Source of the DNA: Akkermansia muciniphila
Lineage (GTDB): Bacteria > Verrucomicrobiota > Verrucomicrobiia > Verrucomicrobiales > Akkermansiaceae
Assembly: GCA_004557455.1 (NCBI GenBank)
Contig: SFDX01000018.1
Span: forward strand, 1 to 50,880
Direction: 5' to 3'
DNA length: 50,880 bases
Both the position numbers and the translations under genes were made by a program. This document shows positions 1-12,100 of the stretch, one piece after another (position 1 is the stretch's first letter; the number at the start of each line of letters is the position of its first letter). The notes below the pieces were generated by a model that did not search any database, had not been told where the DNA came from, and saw only the letters and a list, made by a program, of their open reading frames with translations.

Positions 1-480
1 ACGGAGTATGCATGGGAACTTCTTGAAAATGCTGCATCACAGGGAAGTGCACGGGCCTATGCAGCTCTCGGAACTCATTATTATTTTCTTAACTATGACT
101 TGCAGGCGCACGTATCATATATGAAGCATGCTGCGCAGTTGGGAGATTTATCGGCCACGGGGGCTATAGGCTTTTTAGTCGAAGAGGATCCCCGAAAATT
201 CAAGGAAATGCTTCAGGAAGGTGTATCAAACGGTGATGTTCAATCGATCTTTTTGCTCGCGATGGTGATGTTGGAGGAGGACGATACAGATTCTACCGAC
301 CTCGCCATGGCGATGTTGCGTGAAGCCGCTGAGCGAGGAATGGCAGCTGCTCAGTCCTATTTGGGGCAATGGCTGCTTACCCACGGTGGAGATCGAGCAG
401 AGGCTATCGATTGGCTTAAGAAGGCAGCCTATCTCGAGAGTGAGTCCGCGCAGCGCATTCTCGATTCTCTCGAGGATTAG
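1..480 (+). CDS. Sel1-repeat (TPR-like) protein, 5' truncated by the window edge
   Basis: The reading frame is open from base 1 to the TAG at 478-480, so this is the C-terminal 159 residues of a longer protein. The sequence is a series of short helical repeats with the small-residue pattern of Sel1-like repeats: segments such as AASQGSARAYAALG, AAQLGDLSATGAIGFL, AAERGMAAAQSYLGQWL and AAYLESESAQRILD. Sel1 repeats act as protein-interaction scaffolds; the partner cannot be read here. The stretch is clearly richer in A+T than the neighbouring hpf and carB genes, which suggests accessory DNA. No signal peptide can be judged because the start is missing. Only the family assignment is supported. 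Confidence 0.75.
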   Translation, partial: TEYAWELLENAASQGSARAYAALGTHYYFLNYDLQAHVSYMKHAAQLGDLSATGAIGFLVEEDPRKFKEMLQEGVSNGDVQSIFLLAMVMLEEDDTDSTDLAMAMLREAAERGMAAAQSYLGQWLLTHGGDRAEAIDWLKKAAYLESESAQRILDSLED

Positions 481-613
481 TTGTTTATTATACTTTTAAG
501 GAGCAAAGAAAGCAGAGGGCTTTCTACCCCTATCCCCCCACCATACGAGCCATTCATGGCATACGGAGCTTCCACCCCATAGTCAGAGGAGCTGACTCAA
601 AGGAGGCACTCCG

Positions 614-653
614 AAAAAAATCCCCCGGCGGGGCGGGGAGCCCTGTCGGGGGA
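614..653 (-). terminator. Rho-independent terminator of hpf
   Basis: Reading the minus strand after the hpf stop, TCCCCCG (653-647) pairs perfectly with CGGGGGA (627-621), with a GC-rich loop between them. Seven T residues follow (620-614). The position fits the end of the hpf transcript. Confidence 0.8.
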
Positions 654-675
654 GGGGAAAGGGAGAGCCGGCGGC

Positions 676-1281
676 TCAGGCCTTGATTTCGTTGCCGAGC
701 TCGATGATGGAGTACTCGCCCGGGAGGAGGCGGTAGACGATCTGGAGCACGTTGCGGCGCGCGTTGCGGTAGAGGATGAAGGGCTTGCCGGAAATCTCCA
801 GCTCCATGATGGCATCCTCCTTGTACATGGTCTTGAGCTCGTAGCCCTCGCGGGAGATGCGGATGGGCTTCGGGTCCTCGGCGGCCTCCACGTCAACCTC
901 ATCGTCCAGCAGCTCCTCGCCGTAGACCTTGGCCTCCAGCGTGCGGATGGACTGCGAGCGGTGGGGGCGGAAGTGTTTCATCAGCCTCGTCTTGTGCTTG
1001 CGCATGCGGCGCATGATCTTGGTGACCGTCTCGTCGATGGCGGCGTAGAGGTCGGCAGAGGTGGTGGAAGCCTGGATGGTGATGTGATCCGCGCAGAAGA
1101 GCACGATCTCCGCCGTCTGGCGGTCCTTCTGCACGTCCACCACGACACGGGCCTCCACGATCTTCGGGTAGTCGATGTGGATGGACTCGATCTTCTTGGT
1201 GGCGAAGTCGCGGATTGCGTCTGTCACTTCAATGTGGCGCCCGGTAACAACAATGTTCGTTTCAACATTCGATGTCTGCAT
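676..1281 (-). CDS. hpf: Long-form ribosome hibernation promoting factor
   Basis: A 201-residue protein of the HPF/RaiA family. The N-terminal ~100 residues (MQTSNVETNIVVTGRHIEVT onward) match the ribosome-binding S30AE domain. After a variable acidic linker, the last ~55 residues (ISREGYELKTMYKEDAIMEL to the end) match the C-terminal dimerisation domain that pairs two 70S ribosomes into inactive 100S particles in stationary phase. I start at ATG 1281, not at longer in-frame starts, because AAGGAGGT lies 6-7 bases upstream and the S30AE homology begins here. It is transcribed away from carB and closes with a strong terminator. A 17-bp perfect palindrome upstream sits inside the candidate promoter spacer. 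Confidence 0.93.
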   Translation of the reverse strand: MQTSNVETNIVVTGRHIEVTDAIRDFATKKIESIHIDYPKIVEARVVVDVQKDRQTAEIVLFCADHITIQASTTSADLYAAIDETVTKIMRRMRKHKTRLMKHFRPHRSQSIRTLEAKVYGEELLDDEVDVEAAEDPKPIRISREGYELKTMYKEDAIMELEISGKPFILYRNARRNVLQIVYRLLPGEYSIIELGNEIKA

Positions 1282-1320
1282 GGTTTTACCTCCTTTACTG
1301 GTTAAAGATTGGAACTGGCT

Positions 1321-1349
1321 GGGATAGTGCATGGGATGCACTCTTGCAA
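1321..1349 (-). promoter_or_regulatory. Candidate hpf promoter with palindromic spacer
   Basis: On the minus strand, TTGCAA (1349-1344), 17 bases, then TATCCC (1326-1321) forms a weak sigma-70-like promoter with a leader of about 33 bases to the hpf start. The spacer is almost entirely the 17-bp inverted repeat AGTGCAT-3-ATGCACT (1326-1342), an arrangement typical of an operator that blocks RNA polymerase. The -10 match is only 3 of 6, so confidence is limited. Confidence 0.4.
1326..1342. repeat. Perfect 7-bp inverted repeat, putative operator upstream of hpf
   Basis: AGTGCAT, GGG, ATGCACT: both arms are perfectly complementary around a 3-base centre. It lies 45 bases upstream of the hpf start codon and 185 bases upstream of carB. 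No cognate regulator is identified. Confidence 0.5.
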
Positions 1350-1526
1350 TAGTGATGATACCCCCGGTGAAGAGAGAAAGCAAGAAAAAAAGAGTCGGAG
1401 GGCGCAAAAAGTTCGGCATTCGGGGGGCTCTCGGAGGGTAAAACGCGAAAAAAACGGGCAATCCGCACATTAGTCTTGCATTTTTGCTCCGATTGTGGCA
1501 TATATCTGCAAGTTTACACGTTCGCC

Positions 1527-4736
<3,210 letters not shown>

Positions 4737-4755
4737 CGCGTTCCGGCCGATAAAC

Positions 4756-4795
4756 AAACGGCGCGATTCCCGCATGCACGGGGGTCGCGCCGTTT
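4756..4795. terminator. Hairpin between convergent carB and rnhC
   Basis: AAACGGCGCGA (4756-4766) and TCGCGCCGTTT (4785-4795) are perfect 11-bp complements with an internal CCCG/CGGG extension. The hairpin sits between two converging genes and could stop both transcripts. A long U tract is lacking on either side, so it is an imperfect intrinsic terminator. Confidence 0.65.
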
Positions 4796-4815
4796 GAATG
4801 TCCTCCGGGGGGGCT

Positions 4816-5754
4816 TCAGAGCTCGCCCGTTACCTTGAAGTGCAGCTTGGCGACATCGCCCAGCCTCTCGCGGCCGTAGCGCTCCAGGAAGACGCGGGCG
4901 GCCTTCTTCACATGCGGGGCACAGCCCAGCGGCAGCTTGCACCCGCAGGCCTCGGAGGCCTCGCGCATCCAGCGGACGAAGCGGGCGCGCGCCAGAATGG
5001 AGGCCGCAGCCACGGCTACGTCGGCCTCGGCGCGGTGCCGCTGCTCCAGCTCGATACAGACCCCGCGCTGCCGCACGGCATCGCGCAGCACGCTCTCGCG
5101 GCCCGCAAATTGGTCGCAGAGGGCGCGGGGGCAGTCCGGCACCTTCTCGTGCAGCGCAGCGATGATTTGGGCGTGTCCGCGGGCCAGGAGCTTGTTGAGG
5201 TTGCCGATACCGGCGTAGACCTCGTTGTAGCGGGTGGGGGGCAGGCAGAGGGTTGCATGGGCCACGCCGGGCAGGGCCTTGATTTGCTCGGCCATGCGTA
5301 TCATGAGGTCGTCGTCCTTGATGGCCTTGCTGTCGCGGCACCCCAGCTTCACCAGGGCCTCCGCCGTGCGCTCATCGCTGTACACACCCGCCACGACCAG
5401 CGGGCCGAAGTAGTCCCCCTTGCCGCTTTCATCCACGCCGAAGTGCGGGCGCGTGTCGATGCCGGGGGCCGCGGCTGCCGGCGCGGTCGGCGCAGGGGCG
5501 GTCTCGGCACCGGGGGTGAGCAGCAGCACGAACTCCAGAAAGTCGTCCGCGCCTTTGCCCTGCACCAGCAGGCGCCCTTTCTTGGGATAATAGGATGCTA
5601 CCACGTTCTCGGCTTCGAAGCAGAAGGTGGTGAAGGGGCGTGTTATCTCGTGAAAGCCGGCGCGGCGGCGCAGTTTCTCACGCAGCGCGGCCGCTTCCGT
5701 TTCGTTCATTGCTATGCTGTGCTGATTTGCCATCTCCCCTCTAAGGTGTACCAT
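4816..5754 (-). CDS. rnhC: Ribonuclease HIII
   Basis: A 312-residue RNase H type 2 family enzyme that cuts the RNA strand of RNA-DNA hybrids. The first ~90 residues resemble the TBP-like substrate-binding domain typical of RNase HIII, including FCFEAENVVASYYPKKGRLLVQG. The catalytic domain follows, with GVDESGKGDYFGPLVVAGV (first acidic pair plus the GKG motif), RDSKAIKD, CDQFAGRE, and the AEADVAVAAASILARARF region. I chose ATG 5754 because GGAGG stands 4-5 bases upstream; ATG 5733 is possible but its purine tract is too close. It converges on carB. The N-terminal domain and the GKG motif favour HIII over HII. Confidence 0.9.
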   Translation of the reverse strand: MVHLRGEMANQHSIAMNETEAAALREKLRRRAGFHEITRPFTTFCFEAENVVASYYPKKGRLLVQGKGADDFLEFVLLLTPGAETAPAPTAPAAAAPGIDTRPHFGVDESGKGDYFGPLVVAGVYSDERTAEALVKLGCRDSKAIKDDDLMIRMAEQIKALPGVAHATLCLPPTRYNEVYAGIGNLNKLLARGHAQIIAALHEKVPDCPRALCDQFAGRESVLRDAVRQRGVCIELEQRHRAEADVAVAAASILARARFVRWMREASEACGCKLPLGCAPHVKKAARVFLERYGRERLGDVAKLHFKVTGEL

Positions 5755-5844
5755 TTTCCCTCCGAGGTCAACCCTAAAATAACCTCTTTTGCTACTTTCG
5801 TGGCATTGTGACACAAAAAAATGTGCCCGAATTTCATTTTTAGC

Positions 5845-5873
5845 GCGACAAACGCTGTTTTTGGGTGTAGAAT
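5845..5873 (+). promoter_or_regulatory. Promoter of the HU/IHF gene
   Basis: GCGACA (5845-5850), 17-bp spacer, TAGAAT (5868-5873). The predicted transcript starts near 5880 and leaves about 26 bases before the ATG at 5906. The -10 matches 5 of 6 consensus positions. Confidence 0.6.
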
Positions 5874-5905
5874 CTAAATCGTTACATCCTCTCCCACATC
5901 GAATC

Positions 5906-6220
5906 ATGCAAAAAACGATTACCAAACACGAGCTGGTGAACAGAATCTTCGCTGAGATGGGTACTACCGTCAGCCAGGCAGATGTACTCGAGATCGTTCA
6001 GAAGACGATCGATTACATCGCCGAGGCTTTGGTGAAAGGTGACCGGGTCGTGTTGCGCAATTTCGGGTCCTTTTTCATTAAAAATGTTGCCCCTAAGGTG
6101 GGTCGCAACCCCCGCACGCCGGATAAAACCATCAGCATCCCCGCTCGCCGTGCCGTCCGTTTTAAGGCCGGTAAGGTGCTCCGCGATGCCGTCGACGGTG
6201 AGTCGAATGAGACATCCTGA
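5906..6220 (+). CDS. HU/IHF-family DNA-bending protein
   Basis: A 104-residue basic nucleoid protein. The N-terminal helices (MQKTITKHELVNRIFAEMG) are followed by the DNA-contacting beta-arm region, with VLRNFGSFFIKNVAPKVGRN and then PRTPDKTISIPARRAVRFKAGK, matching the HU/IHF signature (GFGTF..R.R..R.GRNP). It should bend DNA as a dimer and help nucleoid folding and complex assembly. The family starts at this ATG; the frame is open further upstream but overlaps the promoter. HU cannot be separated from an IHF subunit by eye. It is monocistronic, followed by the tRNA promoter. Confidence 0.92.
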   Translation: MQKTITKHELVNRIFAEMGTTVSQADVLEIVQKTIDYIAEALVKGDRVVLRNFGSFFIKNVAPKVGRNPRTPDKTISIPARRAVRFKAGKVLRDAVDGESNETS

Positions 6221-6274
6221 CCTCCCCGCCCCTCCTCCCCCGTGCGCTTTTTTTCTCGCGCGGCATATTTTGCC

Positions 6275-6303
6275 TTGACATCCCGCCCCCGCTGCTGTAG
6301 AAT
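6275..6303 (+). promoter_or_regulatory. Promoter of tRNA-Lys
   Basis: A perfect TTGACA (6275-6280), a 17-bp spacer and TAGAAT (6298-6303). It lies 27 bases upstream of the mature tRNA and is the strongest sigma-70-like promoter in the window. Confidence 0.85.
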
Positions 6304-6329
6304 CCTCCCGAGCCGCTCTGCGGTCATCT

Positions 6330-6402
6330 GCGCGAATAGCTCAGTCGGTAGAGCAGTAGACTTTTAATCTATTGGTCCCGGGTTCGAGTCCCGGTTCGCG
6401 TA
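6330..6402 (+). tRNA. tRNA-Lys, anticodon TTT
   Basis: The 73-base sequence folds as a cloverleaf. Its acceptor is GCGCGAA with TTCGCGT (closing G-T pair), the D arm is GCTC..GAGC, the anticodon loop is CTTTTAA with anticodon TTT, and the T arm is CCGGG-TTCGAGT-CCCGG. The discriminator is A, and the 3' CCA is not encoded. It has its own promoter and a perfect terminator, so it is a single-gene unit. The type I restriction operon starts 90 bases downstream, and tRNA 3' ends are common integration sites, but I found no second copy of the tRNA end that would mark an att repeat. Confidence 0.97.
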
Positions 6403-6406
6403 GCTC

Positions 6407-6435
6407 CCCCTGCGGTTTGCCCCGCAGGGGTTTTT
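6407..6435 (+). terminator. Rho-independent terminator of tRNA-Lys
   Basis: CCCCTGCGG (6407-6415), a 6-base loop, CCGCAGGGG (6422-6430), then five T residues. The 9-bp stem is perfect. Confidence 0.93.
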
Positions 6436-6457
6436 GCTTCGCGGACGTGCTTCTGTC

Positions 6458-6486
6458 TTGACAAATACCTGAATATGTGCTAGTCT
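6458..6486 (+). promoter_or_regulatory. hsd operon promoter, leaderless layout
   Basis: TTGACA (6458-6463), 17-bp spacer ending TGC, then TAGTCT (6481-6486): a perfect -35 box and an extended -10. Exactly six bases separate the -10 from the hsdM ATG at 6493, so transcription should start on or next to the start codon. Confidence 0.75.
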
Positions 6487-6492
6487 TTTCCC

Positions 6493-7992
6493 ATGGTCAC
6501 GGGAGAAGTCAGAAGCAAGGTAGATTCCGTATGGGATACGCTGTGGACAGGCGGCATCACCAGCCCCATCACGGTGCTGGAGCAGATCACCTACCTGATG
6601 TTCATGAAGCTGCTGGATGATAACCAGCGGCGGGAGGAGGCGAAGGCGGAGAAATTGCAGGTGCCGCTGACCGACAGGGTCTTCCGCGACGGTCCGTGCG
6701 TCATCAGCGAGTCCCCTCGTGTGGAGACGGACTACAGCAATCTGCGCTGGCATATCTTCCGCCACCAAGCCCCGGAGCAGATGCTCGCGACCGTCCGTGA
6801 CTTCGTGTTCCCCTTCATCAAAACCCTGGGCGAGGGCCGGGACACGGCTTTCAGCCGCTACATGAAGGACACCGTCTTCCTCATTCCCACGGCGCGGGTG
6901 CTTGCCAAGGTGGTCGATGTGCTCGATTCGCTGGATATGGATAACAAGGACATGATGGGGGATGTCTACGAATACCTGCTCGGCAAGATTGCCGCGGCCG
7001 GGGAGAACGGGCAGTTCCGTACGCCCCGCCACATCATCTCCATGATGGTACAGATGATGAAGCCCACCCTCTCGGACCGCATGGTAGACCCCGCCATGGG
7101 CAGTGCGGGTTTCCTGCTGCAGTGCGCCGCCTACATCCGGGAGCATTTCTCCCGCGAGCTCCTGCGTGCCGATAACCGCCGCCGCTTCGTCTCCGAGCTT
7201 TTCTCCGGTTTCGATACGGATCAGTCCATGCTCCGCATCGGGGCCATGAACATGATGCTGCACGGGGCGGACGAGCCGAATATCCGCTACCGTGACTCCC
7301 TCTCCGCCGAGAACACGGAGCGCAATGCCTACAGTCTCGTGATGGCCAATCCGCCGTTTACCGGCAGCGTTTTCGCGGAGGACATCAGCAAGGATCTTCA
7401 GGCCGTCTGCAAGACCACCAAGACGGAGCTCCTCTTCCTGGCTCTCTTCATCCGCATGCTGCAGGTGGGCGGCCGCTGCGCCTGCATCGTGCCGGACGGC
7501 GTGCTCTTCGGCTCCACCCGCGCACACAAGTCCCTGCGCGCCGAGCTCGTGCAGCGGCAGTGCCTCCGCGCCGTCATTTCCATGCCCTCCGGTGTATTCA
7601 AGCCCTATGCGGGTGTCTCAACCGCCATCCTCATCTTCACCAAGACGGATATCGGCGGCACGGATAAGGTCTGGTTCTATGACATGCGCGCCGACGGTTT
7701 CAGCTTGGATGATAAGCGCACCCCCGTCGAGCAGAATGATATCCCCGACATCCTAGCCCGCTGGGAGAATCTCGAGGCCGAGGAATCCCGCTCCCGCTCC
7801 GAACAGAGTTTCTTCGTGCCCGTACAGGAGATCATCGAGCATGACTGCGACCTGAGTATCAATAAATACAAGCAGGTTCCCTACACGCCGGTGGAGTACC
7901 CGCCCACCGAGGAGCTGCTGCAGGAAATCGACTCCCTCCATCGGGAAATTCTCGCCGACCTGACGGAGCTGCACCGTTTGCTGGAAAAGTAA
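6493..7992 (+). CDS. hsdM: Type I restriction-modification DNA methyltransferase subunit
   Basis: A 499-residue N6-adenine methyltransferase. An N-terminal helical HsdM_N domain (WDTLWTGGITSPITVLEQIT, residues ~13-35) precedes the methylase fold. The S-adenosylmethionine motif is DPAMGSAGFL at residues 199-208 and the catalytic N-P-P-F motif is at 286-289. With HsdS it modifies one adenine per half-site of a bipartite target, protecting host DNA; with HsdS and HsdR it restricts unmodified DNA. No Shine-Dalgarno sequence is present, and the promoter position points to a leaderless mRNA. The start MVTGEVRSKV aligns with the usual HsdM N-terminus. It is the first gene of the hsdM-hsdS-hsdR operon; hsdS starts 20 bases downstream. 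Confidence 0.95.
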   Translation: MVTGEVRSKVDSVWDTLWTGGITSPITVLEQITYLMFMKLLDDNQRREEAKAEKLQVPLTDRVFRDGPCVISESPRVETDYSNLRWHIFRHQAPEQMLATVRDFVFPFIKTLGEGRDTAFSRYMKDTVFLIPTARVLAKVVDVLDSLDMDNKDMMGDVYEYLLGKIAAAGENGQFRTPRHIISMMVQMMKPTLSDRMVDPAMGSAGFLLQCAAYIREHFSRELLRADNRRRFVSELFSGFDTDQSMLRIGAMNMMLHGADEPNIRYRDSLSAENTERNAYSLVMANPPFTGSVFAEDISKDLQAVCKTTKTELLFLALFIRMLQVGGRCACIVPDGVLFGSTRAHKSLRAELVQRQCLRAVISMPSGVFKPYAGVSTAILIFTKTDIGGTDKVWFYDMRADGFSLDDKRTPVEQNDIPDILARWENLEAEESRSRSEQSFFVPVQEIIEHDCDLSINKYKQVPYTPVEYPPTEELLQEIDSLHREILADLTELHRLLEK

Positions 7993-8012
7993 TATCGATA
8001 AGAGAGGATTTT

Positions 8013-9161
8013 ATGAGCATCGTGATATTATCAGATGTCTGCAAAATCAATATGGGACAATCTCCCCCATCGAGTAGTTACAACTCCGTTGCTGAGGGAT
8101 TACCTTTTTTTCAAGGTAATGCTGATTTCGGGGATTTACATCCAACTGTCAGGGTGTGGACAACTAATCCCATCAAGATTGCTCAAACCGATGACGTGTT
8201 GATATCGGTCCGAGCTCCGATAGGAGCTCTTAACATATCCACAGAGAAATGCTGCATCGGACGTGGATTGGCTGCACTGACTCCGGATAATCGAAAAATC
8301 GAGACTGCTTTCTTATTCTATTATCTCCGTGCAAGGCAGGATTTTCTAAACCAACAAGGTAGTGGGGCTATTTTCAAGGCTGTTACAAAAACGATTTTAG
8401 GAGATCTTCAGATCAATCTTCCGTCACTCGTGCGGCAGAGGGAAATTGTTCGCGTGCTCGACAAAGTTGAAGCCGTCATTGACAAGCACAAGCGACAACT
8501 GGCTAAGCTGGATGAACTGGCCAGGGCCCGGTTTGTGGAGATGTTCGGGGACGGAAGCAATTATCCGTATAAATGGGATGTGGCTGATTTGAGTTCTCTA
8601 TTTAAGGAATTCTGTTCAGGTGAATGCTTGGTTGGAGAACAAAGGGAAATTCTCCCCGGAGAATATGCAGTTTTAAAGGTCAGTGCTGTAACACGAGGAG
8701 AATTTCAGCCTAGGGAATGTAAGGTTCTGCCGCAAAATACAGAGATTCGTAAGGGGGTGTTTCCGCGAAAAGGTGATATGCTGATGAGTAGAGCAAACAC
8801 CAGGGAGCTTCTAGGAGCCACTGCTCTTGTAGATCGTGATTACCCGAATCTAATACTGCCGGATAAGATATGGAGAATCACTTGTCGATATGTCGAAACA
8901 ACGATCTTTCTGAAATACCTTTTAAGTTCTCCTCTGATGAGACAAGAGATTTCATCAAAAGCGACGGGGACAAGCGGTTCCATGTTCAATATCTCTATGG
9001 AGAAGTTGAAGAAAATGAGGGTGATTACTCCCCCTCTTCCCCTCCAGCGGCAATTTGCCGAATTCGTCACTCACAATGAAAGGATGAAAAGGAAAGTCCG
9101 GGCCTCTCTGGAAGCGACGCAGAAGCTGCTGGGGAGCCTGATGCAGGAATACTTCAGTTGA
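8013..9161 (+). CDS. hsdS: Type I restriction-modification specificity subunit
   Basis: A 382-residue HsdS with the expected two target-recognition domains (TRDs). TRD1 is residues ~1-145, containing MGQSPPSSSYN and VLISVRAPIGALNIS. The first conserved coiled region is ~146-180 (RQREIVRVLDKVEAVIDKHK). TRD2 is ~185-340, with MLMSRANTRELLGATALV. The second conserved helix, ~340-382, starts at LPLQRQFAEFV. The two TRDs read the two halves of the DNA target and set the system's specificity, which cannot be predicted by eye. AGAGAGGA lies 5 bases before ATG 8013. The TRD-coding parts are much richer in A+T than hsdM and hsdR, as expected for recombining specificity domains. Confidence 0.94.
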   Translation: MSIVILSDVCKINMGQSPPSSSYNSVAEGLPFFQGNADFGDLHPTVRVWTTNPIKIAQTDDVLISVRAPIGALNISTEKCCIGRGLAALTPDNRKIETAFLFYYLRARQDFLNQQGSGAIFKAVTKTILGDLQINLPSLVRQREIVRVLDKVEAVIDKHKRQLAKLDELARARFVEMFGDGSNYPYKWDVADLSSLFKEFCSGECLVGEQREILPGEYAVLKVSAVTRGEFQPRECKVLPQNTEIRKGVFPRKGDMLMSRANTRELLGATALVDRDYPNLILPDKIWRITCRYVETTIFLKYLLSSPLMRQEISSKATGTSGSMFNISMEKLKKMRVITPPLPLQRQFAEFVTHNERMKRKVRASLEATQKLLGSLMQEYFS

Positions 9162-9186
9162 ACCCACCGCCGAGGAAGGAGCCACC

Positions 9187-12100
9187 GTGAACGCGCATGA
9201 GCTACAGACCTGCCTGATGAAGCTCCCCAAGGATGCACAGAAGGGAGCGGTGGCCTGTCGCAAGTTGCTGACGGAAGCGGTGGAGGCCCTGTACACACGC
9301 CTGGCCCTGTACCGGCCGAAGAATGCCACCCTGCTGCAGCTGATCGACCGCCCGGCCCTCGCGCAGAAGTTGGGGGACAGTGCGCTGACGGCCGGCATGC
9401 ACTTTGTGCGCATTCTGGGCATGAAGGCGCAGCATCGGCAGGGGGTGAGCCCCAAGGAATACGCCGCGGCGCAGCAGCACCTGCGCAACCTGTCGACCCT
9501 CCTGCGAGCCTTGGAAACGGGGCAAGCCGCGCCCCCCGTGCCGGAAACGGAAGCGGACACGCGGCGGCTGTACATCGACCTGTACCTGCGCGAAGCCGGC
9601 TGGCCCCTTGCGGAGCAGCGCGGGGTGGTTCTGTCCGGCGCCGCCTGCATCGAGATACCCGTGGGCGGCGGCAAGGGGTTCTGCGACTATGTGCTGTATG
9701 GGAAGGATGCGCGCCCCCTCGCCATTGTGGAGGCCAAGCGCAGCACGAAATCCCCGCAGGAAGGGCGCCACCAGGCACAACTGTATGCCGATGCCATGGA
9801 GCGGAGGTACGGCTACCGCCCCGTGGTGTACTACACGAACGGCTACCGCACCTACGTTATCGACGGCGAACGGCAGGATCGAGAGGTATGCGGTTTTCAC
9901 AGCCTGCAGGATTTGGAGCTGATGCTGCAACGGCGCGGCTGTAAACTGACGGACCTGAAACCGCGGGCGGACATCGCGGGGCGCCACTACCAGCTGACGG
10001 CAGTGCGCAGCATGGCGGAGAAGCTGGCGGCAGGGCACCGTCGAGGTCTGCTGGTGATGGCCACCGGCACGGGCAAGACGCGCGTGGCCATCTCGCTGAC
10101 GGAGCTGCTGTGCCGCAACGAGGCGGTGAAACGCGTTCTCTTTTTGGCAGACCGCACGGCCTTGGTGAAGCAGGCACACCGAAACTTCCGCCGCCTGCTG
10201 GAGCACATGCCGGTGACGATACTCTCCGAGCGCGGCAAAAAAGACCTTCAGGCGCGCCTGGTGTTCAGTACCTACCAGACGATGATCCACTACATCGACG
10301 CCGAAGACAAGGACTTCTCCATCGGCAGTTTTGACCTGATCATCATCGACGAGGCGCACCGCAGCATCTTTAACCGCTACAGCTCCATCTTCCGCTATTT
10401 CGACAGCATGCTGGTGGGCCTGACGGCCACGCCCAAGGACGAGATGGATGCGAATACCTACCGCCTGCTGGACTGCGAGTCCGGCATACCGGATTATTCC
10501 TACGGCATGGACGAAGCGAGGCGCGATGTCTTCCTGGTGGGCTATAAAGTTCAGCAACGCAAAACCGAGCTGATGACCCGGGGCATTGAGTTGCGGGGAC
10601 TGCGGGAGGAGGAGCGCGAGCAGTTGGAGGAATACCTGGAGGAGGAAGACGACGAGACGAAACAGGAGGAGAGAATACCTGCGAAGCAAATCTTCCGCGT
10701 GCTGTATAACCGGGAAACATGCCGCTTGGTGCTGGAAGAGCTGATGACCCAAGGGCTGCGCGTGGACTGCGGCGAGACCCTCGGCAGGAGTATCATCTTT
10801 GCCTACAATCACAAGCATGCGGAGATGATTGTGGACTGCTTCCGCGAGATGTACCCGCAGTATTCCGCAGACATGTGCCAACTGGTGGATAACTATGTGA
10901 GGCATGCCGATGACCTGGTGGAGCAATTCGCAGAGAACCCCGCCTTCCGCATTGCCGTCTCCGTGCAGATGCTGGATACGGGGGTGGATATTTGTGATGT
11001 GCTCAACCTGGTATTCTTCAAGCCCGTATACTCCAAGATCAAGTTTGTGCAGATGATAGGGCGCGGCACGCGGCTGTGCCCGGATCTCTTCGGACCGGGG
11101 AAAGACAAGGAGGAGTTTCTGATCTTTGATTGGTGCGGGAACTTCGAGTTCTTCCGGGAGAATCCGGAGGGGCGCAAAGCGCAGGCGCAGCCCCTGTCGC
11201 TCACCCAACAGCTGATGGGCAAGAAGCTGCAGGCGGTGTGCCTGTTGCAGGATGCCCGCTGCTATCGGGAAGAGGAGCTGCTGGCGGCGGAGCGGGAACA
11301 GGGGGACACCCCGACGCTGTCCGCCCTGCGGGAGCGCTGGGTGCGGGAGTGGCAGCAGGCGGTACAGGGGTTGAAGGCGACCTCGCGCCGCATTTGCGTA
11401 CGGAATGTGATGCGCACGGTGGACCGCTTCTGCCGACCGGAGGCCTGGCAGGCACTCTCCCCCGCGGATGAAGCGGAGCTGCGCCGGCACCTGCTGCCGC
11501 TGATAGAGTCCGGTACTTTGGAGAACACGGCCGGCTTGGCATTCGACTGCCGCATGCTGAACATGGTGCTCACAATGCTGCGGGGGCAGCCCGCTCAGGC
11601 CGCCGGTAAGACGCTCCGGCAGCTTATGTGCGCGGCCCGCGCTCTGCTGTCTGAGAAGGGGGCCATCCCCGCCGTTCGGGCCAAGGCGAAGAAGCTGCAA
11701 CAACTGACGGAGGAGCACTTCTGGCAGACGGCTACCCCCGCGAAAATCGAGGCCATGCGCACCGAGCTCCGCACGCTGATGGCTTGTTTGGATAACAAGT
11801 TGCGCCGGGAGTTCATGATTGATATTTCGGATATCGTCATCGACTCCGGCACCATAGCGGATCCGGAGCCCGTTGACATCCGAACCTATCGCCAACGCGT
11901 GTCGGATTATCTGTGCGAGCACCTGAACAGCCCGGCCATTGCCAAAATACACGCCCTGCGCCCCATCACCGCCGCCGACCTCGCCGAGCTGGAGCACATC
12001 CTGTGGCACGAGCTCGGCACCCGAGAAGAATACGATGAACTGCGGCCCACCGGCAACGCAGCGGCCTTCGTGCGCTCCGTGATCTGGCTGAGCAAGGAGG

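Noticed and set aside
1476..1506. TTGCAT/TATATC considered as the carB promoter
   Set aside because: Spacing is 19 bp for the better -10 and the matches are weak, so I did not list it as a feature.
4798..5811. 337-codon plus-strand frame between carB and the HU gene
   Set aside because: It is antisense to rnhC, which has clear RNase HIII motifs and a Shine-Dalgarno sequence.
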